From Asaia bogorensis (GTDB lineage: Bacteria > Pseudomonadota > Alphaproteobacteria > Acetobacterales > Acetobacteraceae): DNA of 17,304 bases. The notes under the pieces were generated by a model. That model did no database searches, was not told the DNA's origin, and saw only the letters and a program-made list of their open reading frames with translations. Below, piece after piece: positions 7,258 through 14,982 of the stretch (its first letter is position 1; the number at the start of each line of letters is the position of its first letter). The position numbers were made by a program, and so were the translations under genes. Location of the stretch: contig CAMCEP010000028.1 of the NCBI GenBank assembly GCA_945873675.1, positions 1 to 17,304 of the forward strand, read 5' to 3'.

Positions 7258-7527
7258 GGTCTTTTCTCTTATCCATTCCATTTTTAGCCGATGCGGGGCC
7301 TGAAACCCATCGCTCAAGGGGGGCATGAGCGACGCAAAACCCAGCGGCATCGGCGCCGCATTTCCGGGAAACAAAAGCCACCGACCAAGCCACGCTCAAA
7401 CCATTTTTACCGAAGACGGAAATCTTGACCGCCATGATCGGCAAACCTAGCCTTTATTGCCACGGGACCACCGCGGTGCTTGATCGTCGAGGCGCCGCCG
7501 AAGCCGCCACCCCGATTTCTCAGAGGG

Positions 7528-7560
7528 GTTTCCCATCCCCCTGAGGAAACGCAATATAGT
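7528..7560 (+). promoter_or_regulatory. Candidate IscR-type dyad and -10 upstream of iscR
   Basis: GTTTCC (7528-7533) and GGAAAC (7545-7550) are perfect inverted arms. The right half TGAGGAAA fits the half-site TRxGGWWW of type 2 IscR sites of enterobacteria, but the arm spacing is 11 and not 13 nt and the left half fits poorly. TATAGT at 7555-7560 could be the -10, so the dyad would cover the -35 region. It is a plausible autoregulatory site, unproven. Confidence 0.35.
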
Positions 7561-7627
7561 GATTGAGACTGGAAATTCCTAATGTTTTCATGCCGGGAGC
7601 CGCGATTTTTTTGCCCCTCCCCTCAAG

Positions 7628-7645
7628 TGTCAGGCCAGCCTGACA
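7628..7645 (+). promoter_or_regulatory. Perfect dyad abutting the iscR start codon
   Basis: TGTCAGGCCAGCCTGACA consists of two 8-bp arms around CA and ends one base before the iscR ATG at 7647. It occupies the place of the ribosome binding site; the only AGG lies in its left arm, 12 nt from the ATG. In RNA it can fold into a 7-bp hairpin. It may be an operator, a translational control hairpin, or both. Confidence 0.5.
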
Positions 7646-7646
7646 G

Positions 7647-8108
7647 ATGAGGCTCTCAACCCGTGGACGCTATGCCGTTATGGCCCTTGCGGAAATTGCC
7701 CGCCGAGAGGCTGCCCAGTCCGACCCGCTGGAGGCCAAACCCGCCTCCATCGCTGATATCGCCGCCGCCCAGCATCTTTCAGCCGCCTATCTGGAACAGC
7801 TTTTTGGTCGGCTGCGCCGCGCGGGCTTGGTGGAATCCGCCCGTGGCCCCGGCGGGGGCTATCGGCTGCTACCAGCGCCCGGCCGCATCACCATCGCCGC
7901 CATCATAGATGCGGTGGAAGAACCGATTTCGGCCACGCGGTGTGAGGAAGGCAACCCCGGGTGTCTCGCGGGGCAGCGCTGCGAAACCCATGATTTATGG
8001 GCGGAATTAGGCGGGCAGATCAGGCTTTTCCTGGCCGGGGTTACGCTGGCTGATGTGCTGGCCGGGCGCGTCCTGGGCCGCGCCACACCCCCCCTTCCCC
8101 CCGGCTGA
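7647..8108 (+). CDS. iscR: Rrf2-family Fe-S cluster regulator IscR
   Basis: Transcription factor of the Rrf2 family that senses Fe-S cluster status and controls cluster assembly genes. It has 153 residues. The N-terminal winged helix starts MRLSTRGRYAVMALAEIA and continues with AAYLEQLFGRLRRAGLVESARGPGGGYRL (47-74), the recognition helix and wing typical of IscR. The [2Fe-2S] ligand cluster is Cys99, Cys106, Cys112 and His115 (RCEEGNPGC...RCETHDLW), spaced C-x6-C-x5-C-x2-H; E. coli IscR has C-x5-C-x5-C-x2-H. The cysteine desulfurase gene follows after 6 nt, so the two form an operon. The ATG is preceded by a perfect dyad instead of a Shine-Dalgarno. The family is secure, the IscR subgroup well supported by the ligands and the neighbour. 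Confidence 0.93.
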   Translation: MRLSTRGRYAVMALAEIARREAAQSDPLEAKPASIADIAAAQHLSAAYLEQLFGRLRRAGLVESARGPGGGYRLLPAPGRITIAAIIDAVEEPISATRCEEGNPGCLAGQRCETHDLWAELGGQIRLFLAGVTLADVLAGRVLGRATPPLPPG

Positions 8109-8114
8109 AGCGCC

Positions 8115-9203
8115 ATGCAGCGCCTTTACCTGGACGCAAACGCGACCGAGCCCATGCGCCCGGAAGCTATCGCCGCCATGGCTGAGGCTATGGCTTTGCC
8201 GGGCAATCCATCCTCGGTCCATGCCGAGGGCCGGGCCGCAAGGCGGGTTTTGGAAGAAGCGCGGGAGGCGATTGCGGCCCGCTTCGGGGCGCGCGGGCGG
8301 GATATTGTGTTCACCTCGGGCGGGACAGAGGCGAATGCTTTGGCGATCCGGGGCTTGGCTGCCGGGCGCCGCGTGTTGGTGGGCGCGACGGAGCACCCCG
8401 CCGTCCTGGCCGCGACAGGGCCTGAGGCGGAAATGCTCCCCGTGCTTTCCGACGGCACCCTGGATCTGGCCGCGCTGGAAGCCGCGCTGACGGCGGGCGG
8501 CCCGGCCTTGGTTGCGGTGATGGCGGCCAATAATGAAACCGGCGTGCTGCATCCCATTGAAGCCATTGCAGAACTTTGCCGGCAGCATGGCGCATTGCTC
8601 CATTTGGACGCGGTGCAAATGCCCGGACGCCTGCCCTTCACCCTGGGCGCCGCTGATTCCATGGCGCTTTCCGCCCATAAGCTCGGTGGCCCCAAAGGGG
8701 TGGGCGCGCTTTTGCTCCGCCCCGGTCTGGACCCGGCGCCGCTTTTGACTGGTGGCGGGCAGGAATCCGGAAGGCGCGGCGGGACCGAGGCGCTGCCCGC
8801 CATCGCCGGCTTCGCCGCTGCCATCGCCTGCCCGCGGCCCGAAGGCTTGGCCCGGCTGCGCGATGCGATTGAAGCCGGCGTCAAGGCGCTGGCGCCTGAG
8901 GTGATCATTGCTGGCGACACCGCGCCGCGCCTGCCCAATACCACCAGCCTGATCCTGCCGGGTGTTACGGCGGAAACCCAAGTGATTGCGCTTGATCTGG
9001 CGGGGGTGGCGGTTTCGGCTGGTGCCGCGTGTTCATCAGGCAAGGTGCGCCAATCCCATGTGCTGGCGGCGATGGGGTATGGGGCAGAGGCAGCATCTGC
9101 GATCCGCGTTTCGCTGCCCTGGAATGCGCCGGAAGATATCGCGGCGCGGTTTTTGGCGGCTTGGGGCGGCATGCGCGATAGGCTTAGGCCACGTCAGCGC
9201 TGA
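8115..9203 (+). CDS. iscS: Cysteine desulfurase, IscS/NifS type
   Basis: PLP enzyme that takes sulfur from L-cysteine and passes it as persulfide for Fe-S cluster and thio-cofactor assembly. It has 362 residues, somewhat shorter than E. coli IscS (404). Visible features are the N-terminal LYLDANATEPMRPE, the cofactor loop TSGGTEANALAI (67-78), His94 stacking on PLP, Asn140 in ANNETGV, Asp165 and Gln168 in LHLDAVQ, the Schiff-base Lys189 in SAHKLGGPKG, and GGGQESGRRGGTE (213-225). The persulfide Cys306 lies in SAGAACSSGK, the loop type of group I enzymes. It starts 6 nt after iscR without a clear Shine-Dalgarno, so translation is probably coupled. No sufBCD or iscU follows; the sox genes begin 97 nt downstream. 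NifS-like would be an equally good name. Confidence 0.92.
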   Translation: MQRLYLDANATEPMRPEAIAAMAEAMALPGNPSSVHAEGRAARRVLEEAREAIAARFGARGRDIVFTSGGTEANALAIRGLAAGRRVLVGATEHPAVLAATGPEAEMLPVLSDGTLDLAALEAALTAGGPALVAVMAANNETGVLHPIEAIAELCRQHGALLHLDAVQMPGRLPFTLGAADSMALSAHKLGGPKGVGALLLRPGLDPAPLLTGGGQESGRRGGTEALPAIAGFAAAIACPRPEGLARLRDAIEAGVKALAPEVIIAGDTAPRLPNTTSLILPGVTAETQVIALDLAGVAVSAGAACSSGKVRQSHVLAAMGYGAEAASAIRVSLPWNAPEDIAARFLAAWGGMRDRLRPRQR

Positions 9204-9245
9204 AAGCGCGCTTCCCACTTCCGGCCGCGTACAGTTCTTTCCAAA

Positions 9246-9256
9246 TACTGGAAGTA
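9246..9256. promoter_or_regulatory. Small dyad upstream of soxY
   Basis: The 97-nt gap between the cysteine desulfurase and soxY holds TACT-GGA-AGTA (9246-9256), and an ACTTCC at 9217-9222 that is the inverse of GGAAGT at 9250-9255. I see no clear -35/-10 pair. A sox operator here is possible but the dyads are short. Confidence 0.2.
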
Positions 9257-9300
9257 AGGCAGCAAAACATGCTACTAATCCGCCAAATTGGAGGATCAGG

Positions 9301-9756
9301 ATGCTGCTGCAAGACCAAGCTTCGCGCCGCGCCGTATTGGCGCTGGCCCTTGCAGGCGCGGTGCTGGTGCCGCGCCAGGGCCTCGCCAACCTGCCCGAAA
9401 AGGTTCAAGCCGCGATGGATAAGCTTCGCGGCGGTCGCAACGCGCAGGAAGGCCGCATCACGCTCCGCCTGCCTGCCATTGCGGAGAACGGCAATACCGT
9501 GCCGCTCAGTGTCATGGTGGAAAGCCCCATGACAGCGGCCGATCATGTAAAGGCCATCCATGTTTTCGCCGCCGGCAACCCAACGCCGGAAGTCGCCGTG
9601 TTTCACCTGACGCCGGCGCTGGGCCGCGCCACAGTGGATACGCGGATTCGGCTTGGCCAAACCCAGGATGTGGTGGCCTTCGCGGAAATGTCTGATGGCA
9701 GCCTGTTCATGGCGCGCGCCGAGGTGAAGGTCACCATCGGCGGCTGCGGCGGCTGA
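9301..9756 (+). CDS. soxY: SoxY, sulfur carrier subunit of the Sox complex
   Basis: Periplasmic carrier protein to which sulfur intermediates of thiosulfate or sulfide oxidation are bound covalently. It has 151 residues. The N-terminus carries a TAT-type signal (SRRAVLALALAGAVLVP, cleavage near GLA). An Ig-like SoxY domain follows (RITLRLPAIAENGNTVPLSV, VKAIHVFAAGNPTPEVAVF, TRIRLGQTQDVVAFAEMSDG). The chain ends in IGGCGG, with Cys149 as the swinging-arm carrier residue that defines SoxY. ATG 9301 is preceded by GGAGG at 9290-9294. soxZ follows after 18 nt. It is the first gene of the sox block, on the same strand as iscR-iscS. Confidence 0.96.
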   Translation: MLLQDQASRRAVLALALAGAVLVPRQGLANLPEKVQAAMDKLRGGRNAQEGRITLRLPAIAENGNTVPLSVMVESPMTAADHVKAIHVFAAGNPTPEVAVFHLTPALGRATVDTRIRLGQTQDVVAFAEMSDGSLFMARAEVKVTIGGCGG

Positions 9757-9774
9757 CGGAAAGGAACGCGCATC

Positions 9775-10107
9775 ATGTCTTCCCCCATCGGGCAGCCCCG
9801 CCTTCGCCTTCCCGCCCAGATCAAGGCCGGGGATATCATCGAAATCCGCACCCTGATCACCCATGTCATGGAAACCGGCCAACGACGCACACCGGAAGGT
9901 CAGGAAATTCCGCGCGACATCATCAAGCGCTTCGAAGTGCGTTTTGAAGGAGAATTGGTTTTCGCCATGGATTTGGCGCCGGCCATTGCGGCCAACCCCT
10001 ATATCGCCTTCCCCTTCAAGGCGGAACGCGCCGGCCGTTTCGAAATGATCTGGACCAATGATGCCGGGGAAACACGCAGCGCCAATGCTGAATTGAAACT
10101 TGGGTGA
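9775..10107 (+). CDS. soxZ: SoxZ, partner of SoxY
   Basis: Small Ig-fold subunit of the SoxYZ heterodimer, 110 residues. Typical segments are PRLRLPAQIKAGDIIEIRTLITHVMETG, RDIIKRFEVRFEGELVF, AANPYIAFPFKAERAG and FEMIWTNDAGE. There is no cysteine and no signal peptide; SoxZ is known to be exported together with SoxY through the TAT route. GGAAAGGAA precedes the ATG. The gene lies between soxY (18 nt) and soxB (46 nt) on the same strand. Confidence 0.96.
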   Translation: MSSPIGQPRLRLPAQIKAGDIIEIRTLITHVMETGQRRTPEGQEIPRDIIKRFEVRFEGELVFAMDLAPAIAANPYIAFPFKAERAGRFEMIWTNDAGETRSANAELKLG

Positions 10108-10153
10108 CGGGCGCCGCGCCAATGCGGGCGGTTTTCCCTTATAGCGGTGCGCC

Positions 10154-11818
10154 ATGATCACACGGCGCGACTTGCTGGTGGCCAGCGCGGCGCTTGCGCC
10201 CATGACGCGGGCAAAAGCCGAAGCGCCCAGCCAGGCGGAGCTTTTGCGCTTTGCGCCGCTTGGGCAGGTGACGCTGATCCATATAACGGATCTGCACGGC
10301 CAATTGATGCCGATGTTCTTCCGAGAAGCTTCGGCTAAAATCGGTGTGGGTGAAGCGCGCGGCAAGCTGCCGCATATCACCGGCCCGGATTTCCTTGCTG
10401 AATTTGGCATCACGCGCGGCACGGCGCTGGCCCATGCCCTGACCCATTTGGATTTCGCTGCATTGGCCAAGCGTTTCGGCCCCATGGGTGGCGTCGATCG
10501 CATGGCGAGCATCATCAAATCCATTCGCGCGGAACGTGCAGGGCGCGTCTTGTTGCTTGATGGCGGTGATACCTGGCAAGGCGCCTGGACCAATCTGCAA
10601 ACCCAAGCCGCCGATATGGTTGCCGTGCAAAAGGCGCTGGGTGTTGACGCCATGGTCGGCCATTGGGAATTCACCTATGGCGCCGATCGCGTGACGGCGC
10701 TTGCGAAGGAGCTTGGCTTTCCATTCCTTGGCGGCAATATCCAGGACCGCGAATGGAATGAGGATGCCTTTCCTGGCCATGCCATGTTTGAACGCGGCGG
10801 GGTCAAGGTTGCGGTGATCGGGCAGGCTTTCCCCTATACGCCAATTGCCAATCCGCGCTGGATGTTTCCCGATTTGGAATTCGGCATCAAGGAAGAAAAA
10901 ATCGCAGCACGCGTGCAGGCCGCACGTGATGAAGGCGCTGGTCTTGTTGTGCTGCTGTCCCATAATGGCTTCGACGTGGACAGGAAGCTCGCGGCGCGCG
11001 TGCCGGGCATTGATGTGATCCTGACCGGCCATACGCATGATGCCCTGCCGCGCCCCGTACAGGTGGGACGCACCCTGCTGATTGCCACCGGGGCTTCTGG
11101 CAAATTCGTCAGCCGGCTTGATCTTGAAGTGCAGCAAGGGCGCGTGACGGATTATCGCCACGCCCTGATTCCGGTGTTCAGCAACAGCATCACGCCTGAT
11201 GCCGATATGGCGGCCCTGGTGCGCGGCCTGCGCGAACCCTATGCGCAGGATTTGGCGCGGGTGGTTGGCCGCACGGAAAGCTTGCTCTGGCGGCGCGGCA
11301 ATACGGCCGGCACCTGGGATGATGTGATCTGCGATGCGCTGCTTGAACAACGTGATGCTGAAATTGCGCTTTCGCCAGGCTTTCGCTGGGGCACCACGCT
11401 GCTGCCCGATACGGATATCACGGCCGAGGATGTCTGGGCGCAAACCGCCATCACCTATCCGTCGGCCTATCGCAATGTGATGAAGGGCGCAGCGATCAAG
11501 GCGCTACTGGAAGATATCGCGGATAATCTTTTTCACCCCGATCCCTATTACCAACAGGGTGGAGATATGGTGCGCAGCGGCGGTATCACTTTCACGCTGG
11601 ATGTCGCCGCCGCTTCAGGCCAGCGCATTTCGAATTTGCGCCTGAAGCGCAATGGGCAGGCCATCGAAGCATCACGCGATTACGTGGTGGCCGGCTGGGC
11701 CAGCATCAATCAATCAGTGGAAGGCCCACCGATCTGGGATTTGGTATTTCGGCATTTGGCCAAGGGGCCGGTCAGCCTTACGCCACGCAATGACATAGAA
11801 TTGCGCGGCATTGGATGA
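10154..11818 (+). CDS. soxB: SoxB, dimanganese thiosulfohydrolase
   Basis: Periplasmic metallohydrolase that releases sulfate from SoxY-bound S-sulfonate. It has 554 residues, normal for SoxB. A TAT signal (MITRRDLLVASAALAP) is followed by the calcineurin-like metallophosphoesterase domain: Asp46 and His48 in ITDLHGQL, Asp139 in LLDGGDTWQG, GHWEFTYG at 169-176, SHNG at 269-272 and GHTHD at 292-296. GHWEFTYG is the SoxB-specific form of the 5'-nucleotidase motif and separates it from UshA-like enzymes. The C-terminal 5'-nucleotidase domain contains the RRGNTAGTWDDVICDALL and GGDMVRSGGI segments. No clear Shine-Dalgarno precedes ATG 10154. It closes the first sox unit; 198 nt without a gene follow. 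Confidence 0.96.
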   Translation: MITRRDLLVASAALAPMTRAKAEAPSQAELLRFAPLGQVTLIHITDLHGQLMPMFFREASAKIGVGEARGKLPHITGPDFLAEFGITRGTALAHALTHLDFAALAKRFGPMGGVDRMASIIKSIRAERAGRVLLLDGGDTWQGAWTNLQTQAADMVAVQKALGVDAMVGHWEFTYGADRVTALAKELGFPFLGGNIQDREWNEDAFPGHAMFERGGVKVAVIGQAFPYTPIANPRWMFPDLEFGIKEEKIAARVQAARDEGAGLVVLLSHNGFDVDRKLAARVPGIDVILTGHTHDALPRPVQVGRTLLIATGASGKFVSRLDLEVQQGRVTDYRHALIPVFSNSITPDADMAALVRGLREPYAQDLARVVGRTESLLWRRGNTAGTWDDVICDALLEQRDAEIALSPGFRWGTTLLPDTDITAEDVWAQTAITYPSAYRNVMKGAAIKALLEDIADNLFHPDPYYQQGGDMVRSGGITFTLDVAAASGQRISNLRLKRNGQAIEASRDYVVAGWASINQSVEGPPIWDLVFRHLAKGPVSLTPRNDIELRGIG

Positions 11819-11934
11819 GGAGTTTCGTACGGCTCTGATTTTTTCTGTTGAATTGGCGTAAGATAGAAGATCATTCCTCTCCTTCTTGTCGTGGGATAAG
11901 AAAAATGCCGCGCCAGTGCGAGAGAGTTTTATTG

Positions 11935-11963
11935 TTGACCCGTCAAATTTTGCTGGATAGGCT
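11935..11963 (+). promoter_or_regulatory. Candidate promoter of the fccA-fccB(-soxCD) unit
   Basis: TTGACC at 11935-11940 is a good -35; TAGGCT at 11958-11963 (17-nt spacing) or GATAGG two bases earlier is a weak -10. The -35 is part of a perfect dyad, TTGAC-CC-GTCAA (11935-11946), which could be a regulator site. The surrounding gap 11819-12016 is clearly AT-richer than its neighbours. Confidence 0.45.
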
Positions 11964-12016
11964 TTCAGCAACATCATTGAAACGCGATGCGTGAAGATGT
12001 GGGGAGAGACAGTTTT

Positions 12017-12310
12017 ATGAAACTCAAATTCGCGCTTTGCCTCTTGTTGTTTTCAGGCGGCCCAGTATTCGCGCAGGCGACAGATACGGCCCTGCTGATC
12101 GGTGGCTGCCAGGGCTGCCATGGTGCCAGCGGCCAGGGGGGGAATGGTATCCCCTCCATCAAGGCCAATCACAGCCGCGATGAGTTCGTCGCCCTGATGC
12201 GCGCCTTCAGTGCCAATGAACGGCCCGCCACGATCATGGGGCGCATCAGCCGCGGCTATACGCCGGAACAAATCGCGCTTCTGGCCGCGCATTACGCGCG
12301 CCCGCAATAA
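12017..12310 (+). CDS. fccA: Monohaem cytochrome c, FccA-like subunit of sulfide dehydrogenase
   Basis: Small periplasmic class I cytochrome c, 97 residues including a signal peptide (MKLKFALCLLLFSGGPVFAQ). Haem binds at CQGCH (31-35); the distal ligand is probably Met74 in PATIMGRISRGYTPEQIALLA, the C-terminal motif seen in flavocytochrome c haem subunits. Start ATG 12017 is preferred over ATG 11987 because the signal peptide begins there and GGGGAG lies 10 nt upstream. fccB follows after 17 nt, so it is most likely the electron acceptor of the flavoprotein. In Paracoccus the equivalent SoxE is a dihaem protein; this one has a single haem. Confidence 0.88.
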   Translation: MKLKFALCLLLFSGGPVFAQATDTALLIGGCQGCHGASGQGGNGIPSIKANHSRDEFVALMRAFSANERPATIMGRISRGYTPEQIALLAAHYARPQ

Positions 12311-12327
12311 GCCGGAGGAACAAGATC

Positions 12328-13620
12328 ATGACCCTTTCCCGCCGCGCCTTCCTCTCAGCCGCCGCGCTGCCCGCAGCCCTTGCCGCGCCAAGCCTGGCCC
12401 GCGCCCAAGCGGGTGCTGGGCGCGTTGTCATCATCGGTGGTGGCTTTGGTGGCGCTTCCGCCGCGCGTTTCGCGCGTGACAATTTCCACGCGCTTGACGT
12501 TACGTTGATTGAACGCAGTCGGACCTTTACCACTTGCCCTTATGGCAATCTGGTTCTCGCCGGGCGGCGCGATATCAACACCATCACCTTCGGTTATGAA
12601 AAGCTCGCCGCGCGCGGTGTGCGTGTGGTGCATCAAAGCGTGGTGGCGGTGGATGCCGCGGCTAAGCAGGTCCGCCTCGCGGATGGGGCGCAGGTGCCTT
12701 ATGATCGGCTGATCATGTCGCCTGGCATTGACCTGCGTTGGGGTGCCATTGAAGGCTATGATGAAGCGGCCAGCGAACGCATGCCGCATGGCTGGGTGCC
12801 ATCCTTGCAACCGATTTCGCTGCTGCGCCGTCAGCTTGAAGCCATGCCTGATGGCGGCAGGTTTGTGATGGTGATCCCCGATAATCCCTTCCGCTGCCCG
12901 CCCGGCCCTTATGAGCGGATCAGCATGGTTGCCGACTATTTGAAGCGCGCCAAACCGCGGAGCAAGCTGATTGCGCTTGATGCGAAGAATGGCTTTTCCA
13001 AGCAACCGCTATTTCAGGACGCGTGGCAGGAACTCTACCCCGGCATCATCGAATGGCGTGGCGCTTCCAATGATGGGCGCGTGACGCGGGTGAATGCCGC
13101 CGCCATGGAAGTGGAAACAGAATTCGGCGAGAAGCTGAAGGGCGATGTTGTCAATGTCATTCCCCCACAAATGGCGGCGAAGATCGCGCGCGATGCGGGG
13201 CTAGCCAATCAATCGGGCTGGTGCCCGATCAAGCCCGCAACGCTCGAAAGCACGCAGGTGGAAGGCATCCATGTGCTGGGCGATGCCACCATCGCCGCCC
13301 CCATGCCGAAATCAGGCTATGTCGCATCATCGCATGCCAAGCATGCGGTGGCCTGCATCGCCGCATCTCTCGCTGGCCGCGCGCCACCATCCGCAACCTT
13401 CTTCAACACCTGCTACAGCCATGTTGGAGCTGATTACGGTATTTCGATTGTCGGCGTCTTCCGCCCCGGCCCGAATGGCTTTGCCGAGGTTGAAGGCTCC
13501 GGCGGGATCAGCCCGCGCAATGCGGCGCTGACGGCCGAACGGCGTAAAGAACATCGCCAGCTTGAAGCGCTTTATGCCGATGGCTGGTATGACAGCATCA
13601 CGGATGAGATGTTCGGATGA
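12328..13620 (+). CDS. fccB: Flavocytochrome c sulfide dehydrogenase, flavin subunit (FccB/SoxF)
   Basis: Periplasmic FAD enzyme that oxidises sulfide and passes electrons to the haem subunit FccA. It has 430 residues. A TAT signal (TLSRRAFLSAAALPAALA, cleavage near ARA) precedes the FAD-binding fold VVIIGGGFGGASAARFAR (33-50). TTCPYGNLVL (68-77) follows. Redox-active cysteines are probably Cys190 (FRCPPGPYERI) and Cys362 (FFNTCYS), which correspond to the disulfide pair over the flavin in Allochromatium FccB. The second FAD motif is IHVLGDATIAAPMPKSGYVA (314-333). A C-terminal FCSD domain covers about 355-425. GGAGGAAC lies upstream of ATG 12328. The TAT signal and the cysteines separate it from membrane sulfide:quinone reductase. 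Confidence 0.95.
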   Translation: MTLSRRAFLSAAALPAALAAPSLARAQAGAGRVVIIGGGFGGASAARFARDNFHALDVTLIERSRTFTTCPYGNLVLAGRRDINTITFGYEKLAARGVRVVHQSVVAVDAAAKQVRLADGAQVPYDRLIMSPGIDLRWGAIEGYDEAASERMPHGWVPSLQPISLLRRQLEAMPDGGRFVMVIPDNPFRCPPGPYERISMVADYLKRAKPRSKLIALDAKNGFSKQPLFQDAWQELYPGIIEWRGASNDGRVTRVNAAAMEVETEFGEKLKGDVVNVIPPQMAAKIARDAGLANQSGWCPIKPATLESTQVEGIHVLGDATIAAPMPKSGYVASSHAKHAVACIAASLAGRAPPSATFFNTCYSHVGADYGISIVGVFRPGPNGFAEVEGSGGISPRNAALTAERRKEHRQLEALYADGWYDSITDEMFG

Positions 13621-13707
13621 AATAGGGTCAAGGGACAAAGCCCTGATCATCCTGGCGATGTTCAATGACCAACAGGTGGTGAGAGGCACTGTCCAGGGGA
13701 AGCCGCA

Positions 13708-14982
13708 ATGAGTCTTGAAAGAGACCGGAAATCCTCCTCTCGGCGCGGTTTGCTGCGGGCCGCCGGCGCGGCGAGCTTGGCCAGCGCCGGCGGTATCGCG
13801 CAGGCCGCCGGCAATGCCGAAAACCAACCGCCAAACCTGCCCGAATGGTCCCGCAACCTTGGCCCCGGTGTGATCGAGGAAACCTATGGCACGCGCAGCC
13901 GGCATGAAACCGCACTGCGCCGCTATGTGCCGTGGTTGACGCCTGATCGGGTTTCTTCAGTCTCCTTCACGCCGCTGGCGGATATGCATGGCATCATCAC
14001 GCCATCCGGGCTGCATTTTGAACGCCATCATGGCGGCGTGCCGGATATAGACCCTGCAGATTATCGGCTGATGATCCATGGCATGGTAGAACGCCCGCTG
14101 ATCTTCACGCTGGAAGATCTGAAGCGCCTGCCATCAGTCTCGCGCATTCATTTCATCGAATGCCCAGCCAATGGCGGCATGGAATGGCGCGGCGCGCAAA
14201 TGTCTGGCGTGCAATTCACCCATGGCATGCTTTCCTGTTCGGAATGGACTGGTGTGCCGTTGAAGGTATTACTGGCCCAAACGGGACTTCGTGCAGGCGC
14301 TTCATGGCTATTGGCGGAAGCATCCGATGCGGCGCATCTGGCGCGGTCCATCCCGCTATCCAAAGCGCTTGATGATGCCATTATCGCTTTTGGCCAGAAT
14401 GGTGAGGCAGTGCGCCCACAGCAGGGTTATCCCGTACGGCTCGTGCTGCCTGGCTATGAAGGCAATATGTGGATCAAGTGGTTGCGCCGCATTGAAATCG
14501 GTGATCGTCCCTGGTTCACGCGTTGGGAAACGCGCACCTATACGGATTTGATGCCCGATGGCCTTTCCCGCCAATTCACCTTTGTGAATGAGGTGAATTC
14601 GGTCATCACCGCACCCTGCCCCGAAAAACCGCTGCGCGGGCGCCCGGGCTTCGTGGACATCTCTGGCCTTGCCTGGTCTGGCGCCGGGCGCATCACGCGC
14701 GTGGATGTGAGTGTGGATGGCGGCGATAATTGGCGCAGCGCAACCTTACAGGACCCGGTGCTACCCAAGGCACTCACACGTTTTCGCATTCCTTGGGAAT
14801 GGGCTGAAGGCCAGACCGCGTATCTGCAAAGCCGCGCCATGGATGAAACCGGGCGCGTGCAGCCCACCATCACCGCCTTGCGGCGCGCGCGCGGAACCGA
14901 AAGCATTTATCACAAGAACAGCATTCATACCTGGCTGGTTGACCGCGACGGGACGGTGGTGAATGTCCAGATTGATGCTTAA
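13708..14982 (+). CDS. soxC: SoxC, molybdenum subunit of sulfane dehydrogenase
   Basis: Periplasmic molybdopterin enzyme of the sulfite oxidase family which, with SoxD, oxidises the sulfane sulfur left on SoxY. It has 424 residues. A TAT signal (SSSRRGLLRAAGAASLASAG) is followed by the long linker typical of SoxC. The Moco domain covers about 85-300. Cys152 in HFIECPANGG is the likely Mo ligand, aligned with the CxGN of sulfite oxidases; SCSEWTGVPL (176-185) is the next conserved segment, and GYEGNMWIKWLRRIEI (about 251-266) also belongs to the family. A dimerisation domain follows (ITRVDVSVDGGDNWRSATL, FRIPWEW). AGGGGAAG precedes ATG 13708. The end overlaps soxD by 20 nt. The SoxD neighbour makes SoxC much more likely than a sulfite dehydrogenase SorA. 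Confidence 0.95.
   Translation: MSLERDRKSSSRRGLLRAAGAASLASAGGIAQAAGNAENQPPNLPEWSRNLGPGVIEETYGTRSRHETALRRYVPWLTPDRVSSVSFTPLADMHGIITPSGLHFERHHGGVPDIDPADYRLMIHGMVERPLIFTLEDLKRLPSVSRIHFIECPANGGMEWRGAQMSGVQFTHGMLSCSEWTGVPLKVLLAQTGLRAGASWLLAEASDAAHLARSIPLSKALDDAIIAFGQNGEAVRPQQGYPVRLVLPGYEGNMWIKWLRRIEIGDRPWFTRWETRTYTDLMPDGLSRQFTFVNEVNSVITAPCPEKPLRGRPGFVDISGLAWSGAGRITRVDVSVDGGDNWRSATLQDPVLPKALTRFRIPWEWAEGQTAYLQSRAMDETGRVQPTITALRRARGTESIYHKNSIHTWLVDRDGTVVNVQIDA

Larger units (their letters stand above)
7258..7646. promoter_or_regulatory. 389-nt divergent intergenic region hydrolase / iscR
   Basis: I find no convincing gene in this gap. It holds a dyad GTTTCC-N11-GGAAAC (7528-7550), a nested bulged hairpin (CTCAG-A-GGGG at 7519-7528 with CCCCCTGAG at 7537-7545), a -10-like TATAGT at 7555-7560, a T-run at about 7606-7613, and a second perfect dyad at 7628-7645. 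All are on the iscR side. The half nearest the hydrolase (7258-7500) shows nothing I can name. Confidence 0.55.

Noticed and set aside
7229..7444. Small - strand frame upstream of the alpha/beta hydrolase (71 codons)
   Set aside because: No family resemblance, no ribosome binding site, and it overlaps the hydrolase start; probably non-coding.
8126..9172. Long open frame on the - strand opposite the cysteine desulfurase (348 codons)
   Set aside because: Low-complexity Ala/Ser/Pro/Arg-rich translation without any family motif, lying fully antisense to a clear PLP enzyme. GC-rich third positions keep such shadow frames open.
9184..11443. Two long - strand frames opposite soxY, soxZ and soxB (496 and 434 codons)
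   Set aside because: They cover three convincing sox genes on the other strand and show no recognisable domain or plausible start signal.
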